Source: Cercophora sp. LCS_1 (lineage: Eukaryota > Ascomycota > Sordariomycetes > Sordariales > Lasiosphaeriaceae). Taken from it: a DNA stretch of 64,000 nucleotides. A model generated the notes under the pieces. It made no database searches, was not told the origin of the DNA, and saw only the letters and a list, made by a program, of their open reading frames with translations. The stretch is taken from contig JAPZLL010000059.1 in the NCBI GenBank assembly GCA_036250225.1, positions 1 through 64,000 on the forward strand, written 5' to 3'. Below are positions 44,662-54,836 of the stretch, one piece after another (within the stretch, counting starts at the first letter, position 1; every line of letters starts with the position of its first letter). The position numbers were made by a program, and so were the translations under genes.

Positions 44662-46312
44662 ATGATTCCCGAAATCAAGAAAACCCGCAACCGAGCGGCA
44701 AACCTAAACGATCTGATTGAGCAAGCGATCAGTCACGGTCTCCCCCAGAGTAAAGAAAACATTGGTAGTGAACCCGTTTACAGGGAGCTCGTGCCCTGTC
44801 CCAAACCTCAATACACAAGGTTGATGGAACTGTGGTTCGCGTATGTCAACACTGAGGCTCCAGATTGTTGCGGAAGCAAGGCTGATGGAGCACAGATACG
44901 AACAGAGATTCCCGGGCGCAAACCCTTGTGACATGGAGACAATGAAGCAATTTTCAGAGGCTATTGCTCGGTCGACACGGGGGCGGTTGGACGAGGCGTC
45001 GGCGAACCCGACGGTCAAGTCGGTGAGGAACAAGATTCGCAAGTTCATGGCGGCGTGGGAACGTGAAAATAGCACGTCTGTTCCGAGGGATGCGCGTGAT
45101 TCCATGTGGTATCCATGTGTTATGTGAGTTTTTTTTCTTTCTTTCTTTTTTATTCGTCCTACAGGGGATTGATGTTCTACGGCCATTGAGGCACCGTTTC
45201 GGGCTTTCCTTTTTGTTGCTGGTGCAGGGCAGTACATCCAGGGCGCGTTGAGAGGCAAGATACCTCTTTCTTTCGAGGAGAAGACGCCGACTTTCCTGAG
45301 GATTGGGAACTACGTCCATACCGTATGCAGGAGAAGCTCTGGCAAAGCGACCATCACAATTACGTGTAAGAAGGCGTGGGGGTCCATCTCTCGTGCCCGT
45401 TGACGTTATACTGCTATACGGGAGCTAGGTTGAACGAGCTGTCCTCGGCGAGATATCCGGTGTGTTTTCCGGTCTAATTCTCAGGCATGAGCATCCCTAC
45501 CGTGTACAAGATTGCTGACTCTGAGCAGGACTTGGTCTGCATGGTCGGATGGAGTGCCGGTGAGCCCGAGATCAAGCTCAGTTTCAAGCGGGATCTCGCC
45601 AAGGGCAAGCAAAATAGTAGGAAGAAGTAACTTTATTGAATGCTACCATGGAGCCAACCTGACTGCTGACGTGTGAACAGGCCGAAACATCCCATGTACA
45701 AATGTTTGGGGCCTCAGCCCCCTCTCTTTGCTAATGCCATGTTATTTTTACTACCAATTTTCATCGCCAGGGGAGCCTTTAAAGGGATAAAACAATAGCT
45801 GACATCATGGCTCTCAGGCCACCGCCAACGGCGAAGTTTAGAGCCATTGAATGGGAAGACGACGCGTCGAACGAAGCAAATCTCCTCGAAATGTCGGCAG
45901 TTGGCCCAAGGCCATCCAAAGCCAAGAACAAGAGCGTATGGAGCCAGCAATGTTCTGACTGGGCAAAGTGGGCCAACTTTGTTGGAGGAATGGGCCTATA
46001 TACTGCACGGAAGGAGGAGTTAATCAAGGTCGATGGTAAGATAGACAATCCTCCACGGCGAATTGCTGATGAGCTTACAAAGCGTAGACGTCGGGTACTC
46101 TCTTGGACAGGTGATGAAGGTTGCCGGCCGCAGGAATCCCAACACTCTAGTTGGTCACTACTTGGATGATAGGTATGAGCACAGTCGATGGTGCTGCCCT
46201 GTTGACGCCTGCGCCAAACCACTTGAAGGGTGCAACTCCTCGTCATTTTCTGCCAAGGCCATGTGCTGACACCTTAGCTTCATGTTGGAAGGAAGAGGCG
46301 AGCTTCGCTTAG
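44662..46312 (+). pseudogene. Decayed DUF3435 (FluG-domain) tyrosine recombinase
   Basis: Successive family blocks are readable but in different frames. Early: HRYEQRFPGANPCDMETMKQ and KSVRNKIRKFMAAWEREN (44843-45127). Then IQGALRGKIPLSFEEKTPTF (about 45236-45300), DLVCMVGWSAGEPEIKLSFK (about 45530-45590), KHPMYKCLGPQPPLFANAML (about 45683-45740), WSQQCSDWAKWANFVGGMGL (about 45940-46000) and the C-terminal GYSLGQVMKVAGRRNPNTLV then GHYLDD (about 46090-46170). MSTVDGAA follows after a further frame change. The last block is where the catalytic tyrosine sits in this family. DUF3435 proteins are tyrosine recombinases that move Starship giant elements. Several stops and frame changes show it is inactive. 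No full-length start or element boundaries are seen. Confidence 0.75.
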
Positions 46313-46435
46313 TCCGTTGCAGCCGGCTTGCCAAGTGTTGTGGGTGTTTTAATTACTGATATATTAGCGATATTATCCAGCCCCGTGGTGTAGACATCAA
46401 TGAGAAGTGCTCGCTCGACATCTCAACAATTCAAG

Positions 46436-48150
46436 ATGCGTTTCCCCTCTGTCGTGGCTCTATCAATCGCCTTTGTCGCCGCTGCCGCTCCTGGAGCAAA
46501 CCAGAGCTCGCTGACGACATGCCTCGCCTCCGCTTCCGTGCCGTTCCTTCTCCCCGCGAACCGTACGTGGCCCGCCTACGCGACCAGTTTCAACGCCCGC
46601 CTCCCCTATTCGCCCGCAGCCGTTGTCCTCCCTACAACTCCGTCGCACGTTTCGTCGGCTGTGCGCTGCGCTTCCGCCCACCGTGTCCCCGTCCAAGCCA
46701 AGTCGGGCGGGCACTCGTACGCCTCCTTTTCTTTGGGCGGCGACCCCGACGAACAGACGCTGGTGGTCAACCTCGAAAACTTCCAGTCCGTCGTCGTGGA
46801 CAACGCCACCTACGTGGCCGCCGTCGGCGCCGGGGTGCGCCTCGGCAATCTTGCGCTGGCCATTTATGCGCAGGGCAAGCGTGCGCTCGCACACGGGACG
46901 TGTCCGGGCGTCGGCATCGGCGGCCACTTCACACACGGCGGGTACGGATACTCGTCGCGAGCCTACGGGCTAGCCATGGAACAGATGGTCGCGGCGGACG
47001 TGGTGCTGTCCAACGGGACATATGTACGGGTGTCGAGTACCGAGTTTCCTGATGTGTTCTGGGTACGTTATAAGCTATAAAAACCCCTTCCCATCCTTTC
47101 CTTCTTTCTTTCTTGACTTGCCAAGTGTTTGGTTGGTTGATCTACGCACACAGGCCCTCCGCGGTGCCGCTGATTCGTTCGGCATCATAACAACGTTTTA
47201 CCTACGAACGGTCGCGGCACCACCGCGCGTGGTGCAGTTCTCCTACTCGGTCCCGGCCGCGCTGGCGTCCCCAACGCTCGCGACGGCCACATTCCTGCAG
47301 ATACAGGCCGTGGCGCTCAACGCATCCGTCGTGACGCGCCAGCTTGGCTTCGGCATATTTGTGGCGCCCACGACAACGACCTTTTCTGTGGACGGCACCT
47401 ACTTGGGCAGCATGGCCACTTTCAACGCCGTCATCGCTCCGGCGTTGCTGGGCGCCATCCGGGCCGCGGTGCCCGTCGCCCGGGTCGAGCCGTCGGTGCA
47501 ACAGCTCGACTGGATCTCCTCGCTGACGGCTCAAGCCGAGACCGACACGCTGGCCGTGCCGGCGCACGGGTACAGCGAGCGCGGCAACTTCTTTGCCAAG
47601 AGCGTGAGCGTGGCCAAGCCGTTTGGGACGGCGCCGGTGAGGGCGTTTTTTGACGTGGCGCTGGGTGAGGGGAGGAAGACACAGGTGGAGTGGTTCTCCC
47701 TCATCAGCCTGTACGGCGGGCCGGATAGTCAGATTGGATTGGGGGGCAAGAGCTCCGCGGCGTACGCGGGGTTCGACGACCTCTGGGTGGTGCAAAACTG
47801 TGGGTTGTCTGTTTTTTTCCATGTCTCTTCTTCTGTGTTGGACCTGACACGTTTCACACAAAATAGATGGCAGCGCCCCTCTCAGCAAGACATATCCTTC
47901 GTCCGGGATCACCTTTATCAACAAGCTCAACGACGCAATGACGGACAATCTGCCAGATTTTGCTGCGTATCCCAACTATGTCGATCCGACCTACACCAGA
48001 GAGCAGGCACACAAGTTGTATTATGGAGAGGAGCTGCTCGAGAGGTTGCGCAAGCTCAAGGCGATTCTGGATCCCAATAACGTCTTTCGGAACCCGCAAT
48101 CAATCTTGTCGGCACCATCTACAGACGGGGCTTTCTTCACAAGGAACTGA
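46436..48150 (+). CDS. Secreted AA7 flavin oxidase (glucooligosaccharide oxidase-like)
   Basis: Predicted 518 residues; exons 46436-47062, 47154-47799 and 47867-48150. I chose ATG 46436 because MRFPSVVALSIAFVAAAAPG is a signal peptide; an in-frame ATG lies at 46400. The FAD domain has KSGGHSYASFSLGG (His for 8-alpha attachment) and GTCPGVGIGGHFTHGGYGYS, whose Cys gives the second covalent bond in bicovalent enzymes of this group. VVVDNATYVAAVGAGVRLG and the C-terminal BBE block (YYGEELLERLRKLKAILDPN) complete the family. It likely oxidises oligosaccharides and makes hydrogen peroxide outside the cell. N-glycosylation sites NQS, NRT, NAT, NGT and NAS are present. Confidence 0.88.
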
Positions 48151-48396
48151 GTCCGTACCGCATTGCGCATCTTGTAACTTATGGTTCGCTTGGGTCACTA
48201 GAAAGACAAACCAATTTCAGCGGGGAGGTAATGGTCCACAAAGTTTCTAGGGTTCTCAGTTGGAGAAGATATTGTATCATTTGAGACCGACCTGACTCTC
48301 GGCCTTGGTGTTATATTTCGCCATTTGATAAGGCAAATGAATGTGAGACTGTTGTGCCTGGATGCACCGCTGGTCACTTGGCTGACGATCGATCCC

Positions 48397-50616
48397 TCAC
48401 TCGATTCTCAAAACCCTCGTCACTGCTCCATCAAACACCGAAGGCGCCGTCATCCGAAAAAATCCGATACGGCGGAACGAGGCACCATTCCCCTTCGGAA
48501 CAAGAATCAACCCTTCCACGGGCACAATCCGCTGCCGGCCAAGCCTGAGCCTGCTCATACCAAGACAAACAACCTTCATGGCCGGATCAAGGGGTTCATC
48601 AAGTGGATCCAAAGTCCCGTCCCCAACCGCGAGCGGCGTGCCAGACTCCTCCACCAAACAAATATCTGACCCGTCCCACGAAGGCCGATCCTCATATCTC
48701 CATCTTAACTCGACCGTCCTACCCGACACTTCCAGATACCCACTCTTCACAGGTCCATACGCGAACCCCCGATCAACAGGCTCGACCCGACACTCCAAAA
48801 TCTCAAACCCAAACACCTCCCGATCATCACGCTCGTCCTCGCTCCCCACGACTGCGCCACTCCCGACGCTCGACCAGCTCCAACTCGGCGCAAGATATCC
48901 TGCATCTGCCACTTTCTTTGGTTTCAACGTAAGCCGCTCACCCGAGAGACGCTGCTTCATACACCGCCAGTGCAACTCCGAGAACAAATCCTCTTTCCAC
49001 ATACCCGCAAGGTACGTCCAACCCGTCTTTTCCCCAATCTCGGCAGCAACGGCGGATATAGCGGGGAGTTTGTCGGTGCAGTAACTCAGATCCATCTCGG
49101 TGTAATCGGCGAGGATGGTGGCCCAGGTTTCCCTGATTTCTACCTGGGCCTCTCTTTCTTCCACGGTTGGTGCTACAGGTCCGGTTGTGGTCGTCGTAGA
49201 CGTAAGAGCCGGACGGTGCGCCGAAAGGAAAGGGTCGAGAAAGGTTTGGTATGGAGGACCTGCGTCGGGTGCGGCGCTGGGGTTGCTAAAATCCTCTCTG
49301 CACATCCACATGACACCGGTGCTAGAGAAGATGAGAAGGCGGCGGGAGAGGACGCGCTCTTGGAGGGTCCAGGCGCGGGAGCTTATCGGATCTGCTGAGG
49401 CTTTGTAGGGGAGGCGGTAGCCGAAGGTGAGTCCGGAGGGCACTTTGAAGGGGTGAAGGAGAAACTTGGGAGGGGCAGGAGTCTTGAGGAAGCCGTCGGT
49501 TGCCGCTGCGGCGCTTGCGATGACGAGGGTTAGTGCGCTTTCTCTATACGTGTTTGACATGCGTGGGAGTTCTAAGGCTTTGTCTTGGGGAGAGTCTTGG
49601 ATGATGCAGAGGGCGTCGATCCAGAGGTATTTAAAGCCGAGGTGATGGGCCGCCAAGATGGAGTCGGATAGGGTCTTTGGGAGTCGCGTCAAGTCAAGGG
49701 CGTCGCGCATGTCGGCGAGGCGGGCCCGCGTGAGGATGTATTCCTGCTTTGGGCCCCAGACGTAACTGAGTGCGACATAGTCCAACTCGGTTTGTTGGTA
49801 AACGTCGTCAGTGATGATGAGCCGCGGGTGCCGAGGATCGTGCACGTCGATGAGTCGCGTGGGTCGAGATGCGCCTGATGAGGTGCAAGATGCGTGTGCT
49901 TTGCAAGCTCGAAGCCAGGTTTCAGCGTGAGGAACCCATTCTTCACAGGAAGCTGCAGAGAGAACCCTCCACTGCTGATTGAAGGCGGCCGGACCATCCG
50001 TGGTGCTTGGGCCAATCACTTCAAGCTTCAACATGACTGCCTTTTCTCCAATCATGTTCGGGAGTGGCTTTTCATCTTCCGAGGACACGTCAGCTCTGAC
50101 CTCCGCGAGGTTGAAGAGCGGGCCGCTGTTCCATTTCAGAAACTTGATCGTGATGTCCAGCTCCGCCGCGCAGTTAAGGGCGTTGACGGTGTGAAACCCG
50201 GGTCTCTCGCTCTCAGCGTCCTCGTCTTCCTCGTCGGAAGCCTCTTCATCTTCATACGTCATTCCTTCGTCGGATGCAGTGTCGTCGATCGCTTCTTGCT
50301 GTCTGTCATTTTCATCAAGGCTGGCGGCATCTGAGCGTGATCCATTCCACGCCTCCATCCAGGAATCCAGGTCAGAACACGAGAGAACAGCATTCCCAAT
50401 GCAGGTGCACCACGGGCAACCAGCAAGAGCCGATGCGTGGAGATCGCGCGCAAGCCTGGAGTATGAATGCGTGACGGATGGCTCATCACACGCTTCGGCG
50501 AGCGATTTTTGGAGACATGAGGTAAAGACGCCGTTTGCGCATGAAGCGCAGATGTTCCCCTCATTGGATTGGAAATACGTTCTGACGGGTTGAGCGACGT
50601 GAAAGCGGGAGAGCAT
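48397..50616 (-). CDS. HET-domain protein (second of two)
   Basis: Single-exon gene of 739 residues from ATG 50616. The N-terminal 75 residues have CASCANG and CPWCTCIG cysteine clusters. An acidic stretch follows (EDEEASDEEDEDAESE). The HET core is VALSYVWGPKQEYIL, LPKTLSDSILAAHHLGFKYL, WIDALCIIQDSPQDK, RMSNTYRESALTLVIASAAA and SRAWTLQERVLSRRLLIF. The tail has PSWSWSSVGSG. It is probably part of a heterokaryon-incompatibility-type death response. It converges on the AA7 gene and lies just upstream of the vWA gene on the same strand (220-base gap). Confidence 0.9.
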   Translation of the reverse strand: MLSRFHVAQPVRTYFQSNEGNICASCANGVFTSCLQKSLAEACDEPSVTHSYSRLARDLHASALAGCPWCTCIGNAVLSCSDLDSWMEAWNGSRSDAASLDENDRQQEAIDDTASDEGMTYEDEEASDEEDEDAESERPGFHTVNALNCAAELDITIKFLKWNSGPLFNLAEVRADVSSEDEKPLPNMIGEKAVMLKLEVIGPSTTDGPAAFNQQWRVLSAASCEEWVPHAETWLRACKAHASCTSSGASRPTRLIDVHDPRHPRLIITDDVYQQTELDYVALSYVWGPKQEYILTRARLADMRDALDLTRLPKTLSDSILAAHHLGFKYLWIDALCIIQDSPQDKALELPRMSNTYRESALTLVIASAAAATDGFLKTPAPPKFLLHPFKVPSGLTFGYRLPYKASADPISSRAWTLQERVLSRRLLIFSSTGVMWMCREDFSNPSAAPDAGPPYQTFLDPFLSAHRPALTSTTTTTGPVAPTVEEREAQVEIRETWATILADYTEMDLSYCTDKLPAISAVAAEIGEKTGWTYLAGMWKEDLFSELHWRCMKQRLSGERLTLKPKKVADAGYLAPSWSWSSVGSGAVVGSEDERDDREVFGFEILECRVEPVDRGFAYGPVKSGYLEVSGRTVELRWRYEDRPSWDGSDICLVEESGTPLAVGDGTLDPLDEPLDPAMKVVCLGMSRLRLGRQRIVPVEGLILVPKGNGASFRRIGFFRMTAPSVFDGAVTRVLRIE

Positions 50617-50836
50617 GTCCGCAAAACGATCAGAAAGAACGAGCTTCGTCGGTGGCTAAAGCAAAGCCCGGCTTCAAACAGGTGGACAGGGAAGGAGCAT
50701 CCGATAGATGGAGGTCAGTCAGGTGATTCCTGGGTAAGTGATTGGCTCGCCGAGTCGAGAGTGTCACGCGTCCAGCAAACTGCGATTGCCCCTCTCAACT
50801 GAAGGAGACAGGATTTTCGAGAGAAACTCCCCCCAT

Positions 50837-52162
50837 CTACAAATCCCCAACCCCCAAAACAACCTGTCCACCATCCTCCTCCCACTCTCCAAACCCCTTC
50901 TTCATAACAGCACAACTCCCCACCACCACCTCCTTACAAACCTCCGTCCCCACAAACCGCCCATCACAAACTGTATTCGCCGCCAACCCCGGCTCGACAG
51001 CAACACGATGCTCATGCCCCCCCGCCTTCCACACCAACCGCCACTGCTTCCGATTCTCATTATCGTTGACTCCATCCGCCTTAAACCCCGGCCTCGTAAG
51101 ACACATATTTCCATACGGTGTGGGCGCGCACGAAGTGGTAGAATCGCATAGATTCTTCCCCGGTGCGGGATCGCACAGGTTGCAACCGAGAATGTTGATT
51201 GGGGTGGTGACGGTTTGTTTAAAGGCGTTGCCGACGGGGGCACCGTTCAGCAAAAAATCGGTGGTGCAAGTGGCGGATTTCCCTTGGGGTGCGTCTTTAG
51301 CGAGGGAGACTGTTTCCGTAAAAGAGACGGTGGAGCCGGAGAGCACGGTGATGAATGGAGGATTGAAGGAGATGGAGATGCCGGGGAGGTTGCAAGAGGG
51401 GGAAGAGGGGGTGATAGTTACGGGGAGGTTGGTGAGGCCGCTGACGATGGCGGCGGCGACGGCAGAGGTGACGGCGGAGGGGAGGAGGGTCCCGCCGGTG
51501 GCGGAGGTGACGGCGGATGCTTGGTTCTTGGCGTCGAGCTTGGGGCCGAGCTGGCTCGCGACGTTGACGCCGATGACGCGGATGGTTTTGGCCGCGAGGG
51601 CAGCGATGGCGGCGGAGAGGGTGATTTTGGGGCCGGCGGCGGGGCCTGAGGGGTCGTGACTGGGGGCGTCGCCGATGAGGACGACGATACGGGAGCTGCC
51701 GTTGCGGAAGGCGACGGAGCCGGTGGAGAGCTTGTGTAGGGCGTAGATCCAGTCTTCGTCTTCGTCCCCGCCGAGCTCGGCGCGGAGGCCGTTGACGGCG
51801 GTTTGGAGGGCGGAGCGGCTGTCGGTGAGGTCTTGGTTGACTCGGAAGCCGTTGGGGTCGAAGAGGTCGCCGAAGCTGGCGACGGCGAACTGGGCGTTGG
51901 GTTGGGTAGCTTTGACCGAGTCGATGATGGTGTTGAGTTGGGACTTGATATTGTTGATGGCTCCGCCCATGCTGCCGGTGACGTCCACAAGGAGGACCAC
52001 GTCGGGTTTGGGAGGGATCACGGGGGTAATAACCGTCTTTGTGATCTGGAAGCTCGACTCAGGGTCGGCTTTTTGTTCGACGGCGGCCGGTGAGATGCCT
52101 GGCTCACCGAGGGCCGGCCCGGTGAGCGCCGAAGCTATGATGGTGGTGATGGAGAAACGCAT
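50837..52162 (-). CDS. Secreted von Willebrand factor A domain protein
   Basis: Single-exon, 441 residues from ATG 52162 (signal peptide MRFSITTIIASALTGPALGE). The vWA domain begins DVVLLVDVTGSMGG, with MIDAS D60-x-T-x-S64, then ASFGDLFDP, a Thr/Asp region, RIVVLIGDAPSHDP and IRVIGVNVASQLGPKLD. A beta-rich domain with paired cysteines and a cysteine-rich end (GCNLCDPAPGKNLCDSTTSC) follow. A metal-dependent adhesion role at the cell surface is likely. No GPI tail is visible. An in-frame GTG/TTG extension exists but the signal peptide supports this start. Confidence 0.8.
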   Translation of the reverse strand: MRFSITTIIASALTGPALGEPGISPAAVEQKADPESSFQITKTVITPVIPPKPDVVLLVDVTGSMGGAINNIKSQLNTIIDSVKATQPNAQFAVASFGDLFDPNGFRVNQDLTDSRSALQTAVNGLRAELGGDEDEDWIYALHKLSTGSVAFRNGSSRIVVLIGDAPSHDPSGPAAGPKITLSAAIAALAAKTIRVIGVNVASQLGPKLDAKNQASAVTSATGGTLLPSAVTSAVAAAIVSGLTNLPVTITPSSPSCNLPGISISFNPPFITVLSGSTVSFTETVSLAKDAPQGKSATCTTDFLLNGAPVGNAFKQTVTTPINILGCNLCDPAPGKNLCDSTTSCAPTPYGNMCLTRPGFKADGVNDNENRKQWRLVWKAGGHEHRVAVEPGLAANTVCDGRFVGTEVCKEVVVGSCAVMKKGFGEWEEDGGQVVLGVGDL

Positions 52163-53063
52163 GCTGATGACGTCTATCAAGTTTGCTGCTCGATTGGGAT
52201 ATAATGGACTGGGGTCCACGAAGACCGGGGATCTCATAAACTTTTATAGAGGCACGAAGCCCTTGGGACTTGAGACACTGTCCCTGCCCCGTAAGACGCC
52301 AATACGGGCTGTCGAGGTGGTTAGTCATTTTTGCATGCTCGGGGCTCGACACGTCGAATTGTTGGACATGTGCGGTTGACCCCTCGGTTTGGCTGCAGCT
52401 TGGGGTGTGTTGTGGCTGGCTGAGTGACGAATATCGCGGTATTGTGTCGGGGAGGCTGCAGCTCTCAGCCGTCGGGCGTTGACAACCGTATGTTTCTTCG
52501 GCCGGAGTCACCTTGATTGGACCGAATGCAGTTGGAGAATGGAGATATCATGCGGGGTAAATACGGCCTGTCGTGGAACACAAACGTCGCCGAGGGCGCC
52601 AGGCTCTCAAAACACCAATTCCGAGTACTGACTGTATTCCTCTGACAGAGAGATATGTAGGAGCTACTCCAGTGTCATAAGTTTTTGCACCTTCCTTTTG
52701 GAGGTTTCCATCCCCTCGTCCTGCACTGAATCCCAGTCAACAAATCTCACTAGACTTACCCGTGCCATGGTAACCGAACAGGGAATGTGAAGGCTGCAAG
52801 TTCCCTCCCTTCGTGCGGGTTGTTCAGTGTTGTATTTGTGATTGTTGTCACAGGCAGGAAACTTGCACTGGGGAGGCAACTTAAAGCCCAGGGATCCCTC
52901 TACTTGGTCGAGACGCCTCTGCCCTGTAATTTTAGGGCACTAAAGGGCCAAGTGTCTACTGCACAATGGAAAGAGTGGTGGTAAACCGTAGCTTTATCTA
53001 GCTGAATTGACTACGTCAGTTCAGCTTATTTCCAGCTTGCCTGTCCAGACCTCCTTTCTGATA
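52163..53063. other. No recognised gene
   Basis: Upstream of the vWA gene. Frames are short and lack domain patterns. Confidence 0.4.
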
Positions 53064-53247
53064 TTACAATAGTGCAAAGAGGACGACGCGGTAGGCATTG
53101 TCGTCGACCATCTCGGCGGCGGACCGCACGATGCGCGTGCTGATGACGGCCTTGCTGAAGTTGGTGATGTCGCTTGAGGCGAAGGGGTAGCAGAAGAAGT
53201 ACGCGTCGAGGCGGTTGAGGCCGCCTAGCTCGTCGAAGGTCACCTCG
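53064..53247 (-). pseudogene. Orphan 3' exon encoding about 60 residues
   Basis: A strong acceptor (AACAG) at 53248 opens a frame that ends at TAA 53064. The translation EVTFDELGGLNRLDAYFFCY, PFASSDITNFSKAVIST and DDNAYRVVLFALL has the composition of real protein, with strong third-position GC bias. No matching upstream exon is found in the next 500 bases, where a different relic lies on the other strand. I do not recognise the family. Confidence 0.4.
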
Positions 53248-53299
53248 CTGTTTTGTTACTCGTTAGAGGGGCTGCAATTGAGAAAATGGTATTGAATGG

Positions 53300-53690
53300 A
53301 TGAGGAGAGAGCTGGAGGAGGAGCTGGAACGACAGATGAAGGACGCCTTAGCAGCAATCAGTAACTACCACCAAGAGGCCGCCCCAGGTCTCGAGTGTCA
53401 AGACGATGATCGCAAACCATGAAGCCAGCAAGGAAATACTAGATGCCGAAATCGGCATTTTGAGAGTCGAACACTAGTTGGCGATGAGACTAGTTGGGGA
53501 GCGTAAAGAGCAGTAAGCGCCCACCGAAGAGACCTACTACGGCCAGCAATTACGTCATGCCCAAGAGAAAAATACTCGACTCAAAGAAGATCTTGAGAGA
53601 GCAACCGAGTCCATGAGAACCTTTGACTTGGAAACCAAACAGACATGGAAAGGAAACGACTTCGGGATGATCCCAAGAACCCCTAACCGT
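53300..53690 (+). pseudogene. Relic of a coiled-coil protein with stops
   Basis: From ATG 53300 the plus strand reads RRELEEELERQMKDALAAIS, then (after a frame change) ANHEASKEILDAEIGILRVE, a TAG, LAMRLVGERKEQ, a TAA, and QQLRHAQEKNTRLKEDLERA. The heptad-like E/K/Q-rich character persists across the breaks. Both stops sit where Gln codons would be natural. It is reminiscent of the coiled-coil gene at 17.4 kb in style, not in sequence. Confidence 0.4.
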
Positions 53691-53834
53691 TTTCAGAACC
53701 TCAGTGTGACCCTGAGCTAATACTAGGACCTCAACATCACGAGGAGGCTGTGCCAGCCAGATGCACACAAAACAGCTTTCCCCATCCAAAATCTGCCAAA
53801 TTGCCCCTCAGCACAACTTTGTCATCACTGTAGA

Positions 53835-54527
53835 ATGATGCATCTCTTGCTCTCAGCCCTCGCCCTTCTCCCCACCCTCATCAGCGCAACAACAACAAGC
53901 GTGACAACGATAGGAACACCAACAACCTTCCCCTACGAAACAACCGCAATCTTCCCCTTGTTCTTCCCGGACGAAGTCCACGGAGCCATTATAACCCAAG
54001 CGCCTAACAGAACAGAGTACGTCCTTGACTGCCTCGAATCCTCCTCCCCGGTCCCAGGCTGCAGCGGCCTATTTTATACCCTCGCCGTCATCCGGTCGAC
54101 TCTTGTAACCGCTGTTGCAACAGGGACTCCCATGGAGAGCGGACCTCTAGCGGATGTGTAAGTTTGCCCGCCAGACGCAGATCCGACCCAACTCGAGGAG
54201 GGATCCCGTTCTGACTATGTCAGGTCGATATCAATCAAATGCACGCGCTTGAAGGGCGTCACGCAGGGTGATCTCTGCACGGTTCAGGGTAGTGGCGTGG
54301 ATCAAAGCGGAAAGGAAACGTTGTTTAGCACCGAGGTTGTCGCGGAGACGCGGGATTTGTGGTTCCATGTGACTGGGACCCAGGTGCAGGCTGTGAACAC
54401 GGAGTCAGAGACGTTGTCGACATCGCCCTCGATGTCGGCGGCCCAATCGGAGAGCGGGAAAATGGCGGCGGGAAAAGCGGGGTTGGTTTTCGGGGTTGTC
54501 GTTGGGATTGTGAACACTATCGTCTAA
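53835..54527 (+). CDS. Small GPI-type cell-surface protein
   Basis: Predicted 208 residues; exons 53835-54157 and 54224-54527, intron 66 bases (GTAAGT donor, CTGAC branch). The signal peptide is MMHLLLSALALLPTLISA, with cleavage before TTTS. The middle has a few cysteines (DCLESSSPVPGCSG, KCTRLKGV, DLCTVQG) and N-glycosylation at NRT. A Ser/Thr-rich stretch leads to a small-residue site and the hydrophobic tail AGLVFGVVVGIVNTIV, a GPI-anchor signal. This is the generic plan of fungal wall proteins. No enzyme family is recognised. Confidence 0.75.
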
Positions 54528-54836
54528 AACGGGACCCTGACAAGCCTGGATCCCGGGTGCGAAGCCCGCCTGTTGGTGCCTGACGAAATGTTCGCGGTTC
54601 CTCGTTTACTCAAATCAGTTTAGTCCCCGAGATCCATGCCAGCGATACAAAAGGACTTCGCATCGTTGCGACAGCCAAAAATGGACTAGCGCATCATTTG
54701 CATTGCGTCTGGCATCCCACTCCTTCGATCCTTCCTTCGGTGATAAAATCTCAATTCATTCCGCTCAACTTTCTTCATTGCTCAAAGAATCCTCGTTTAC
54801 CAAAAGTTTGAGGGAAAACCCAGCGAACGGGACCCG
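54528..54836. other. Spacer between the surface protein and the P450
   Basis: About 310 bases with no coding signal. It must hold the 3' end of the surface-protein gene and the P450 promoter. Confidence 0.4.
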
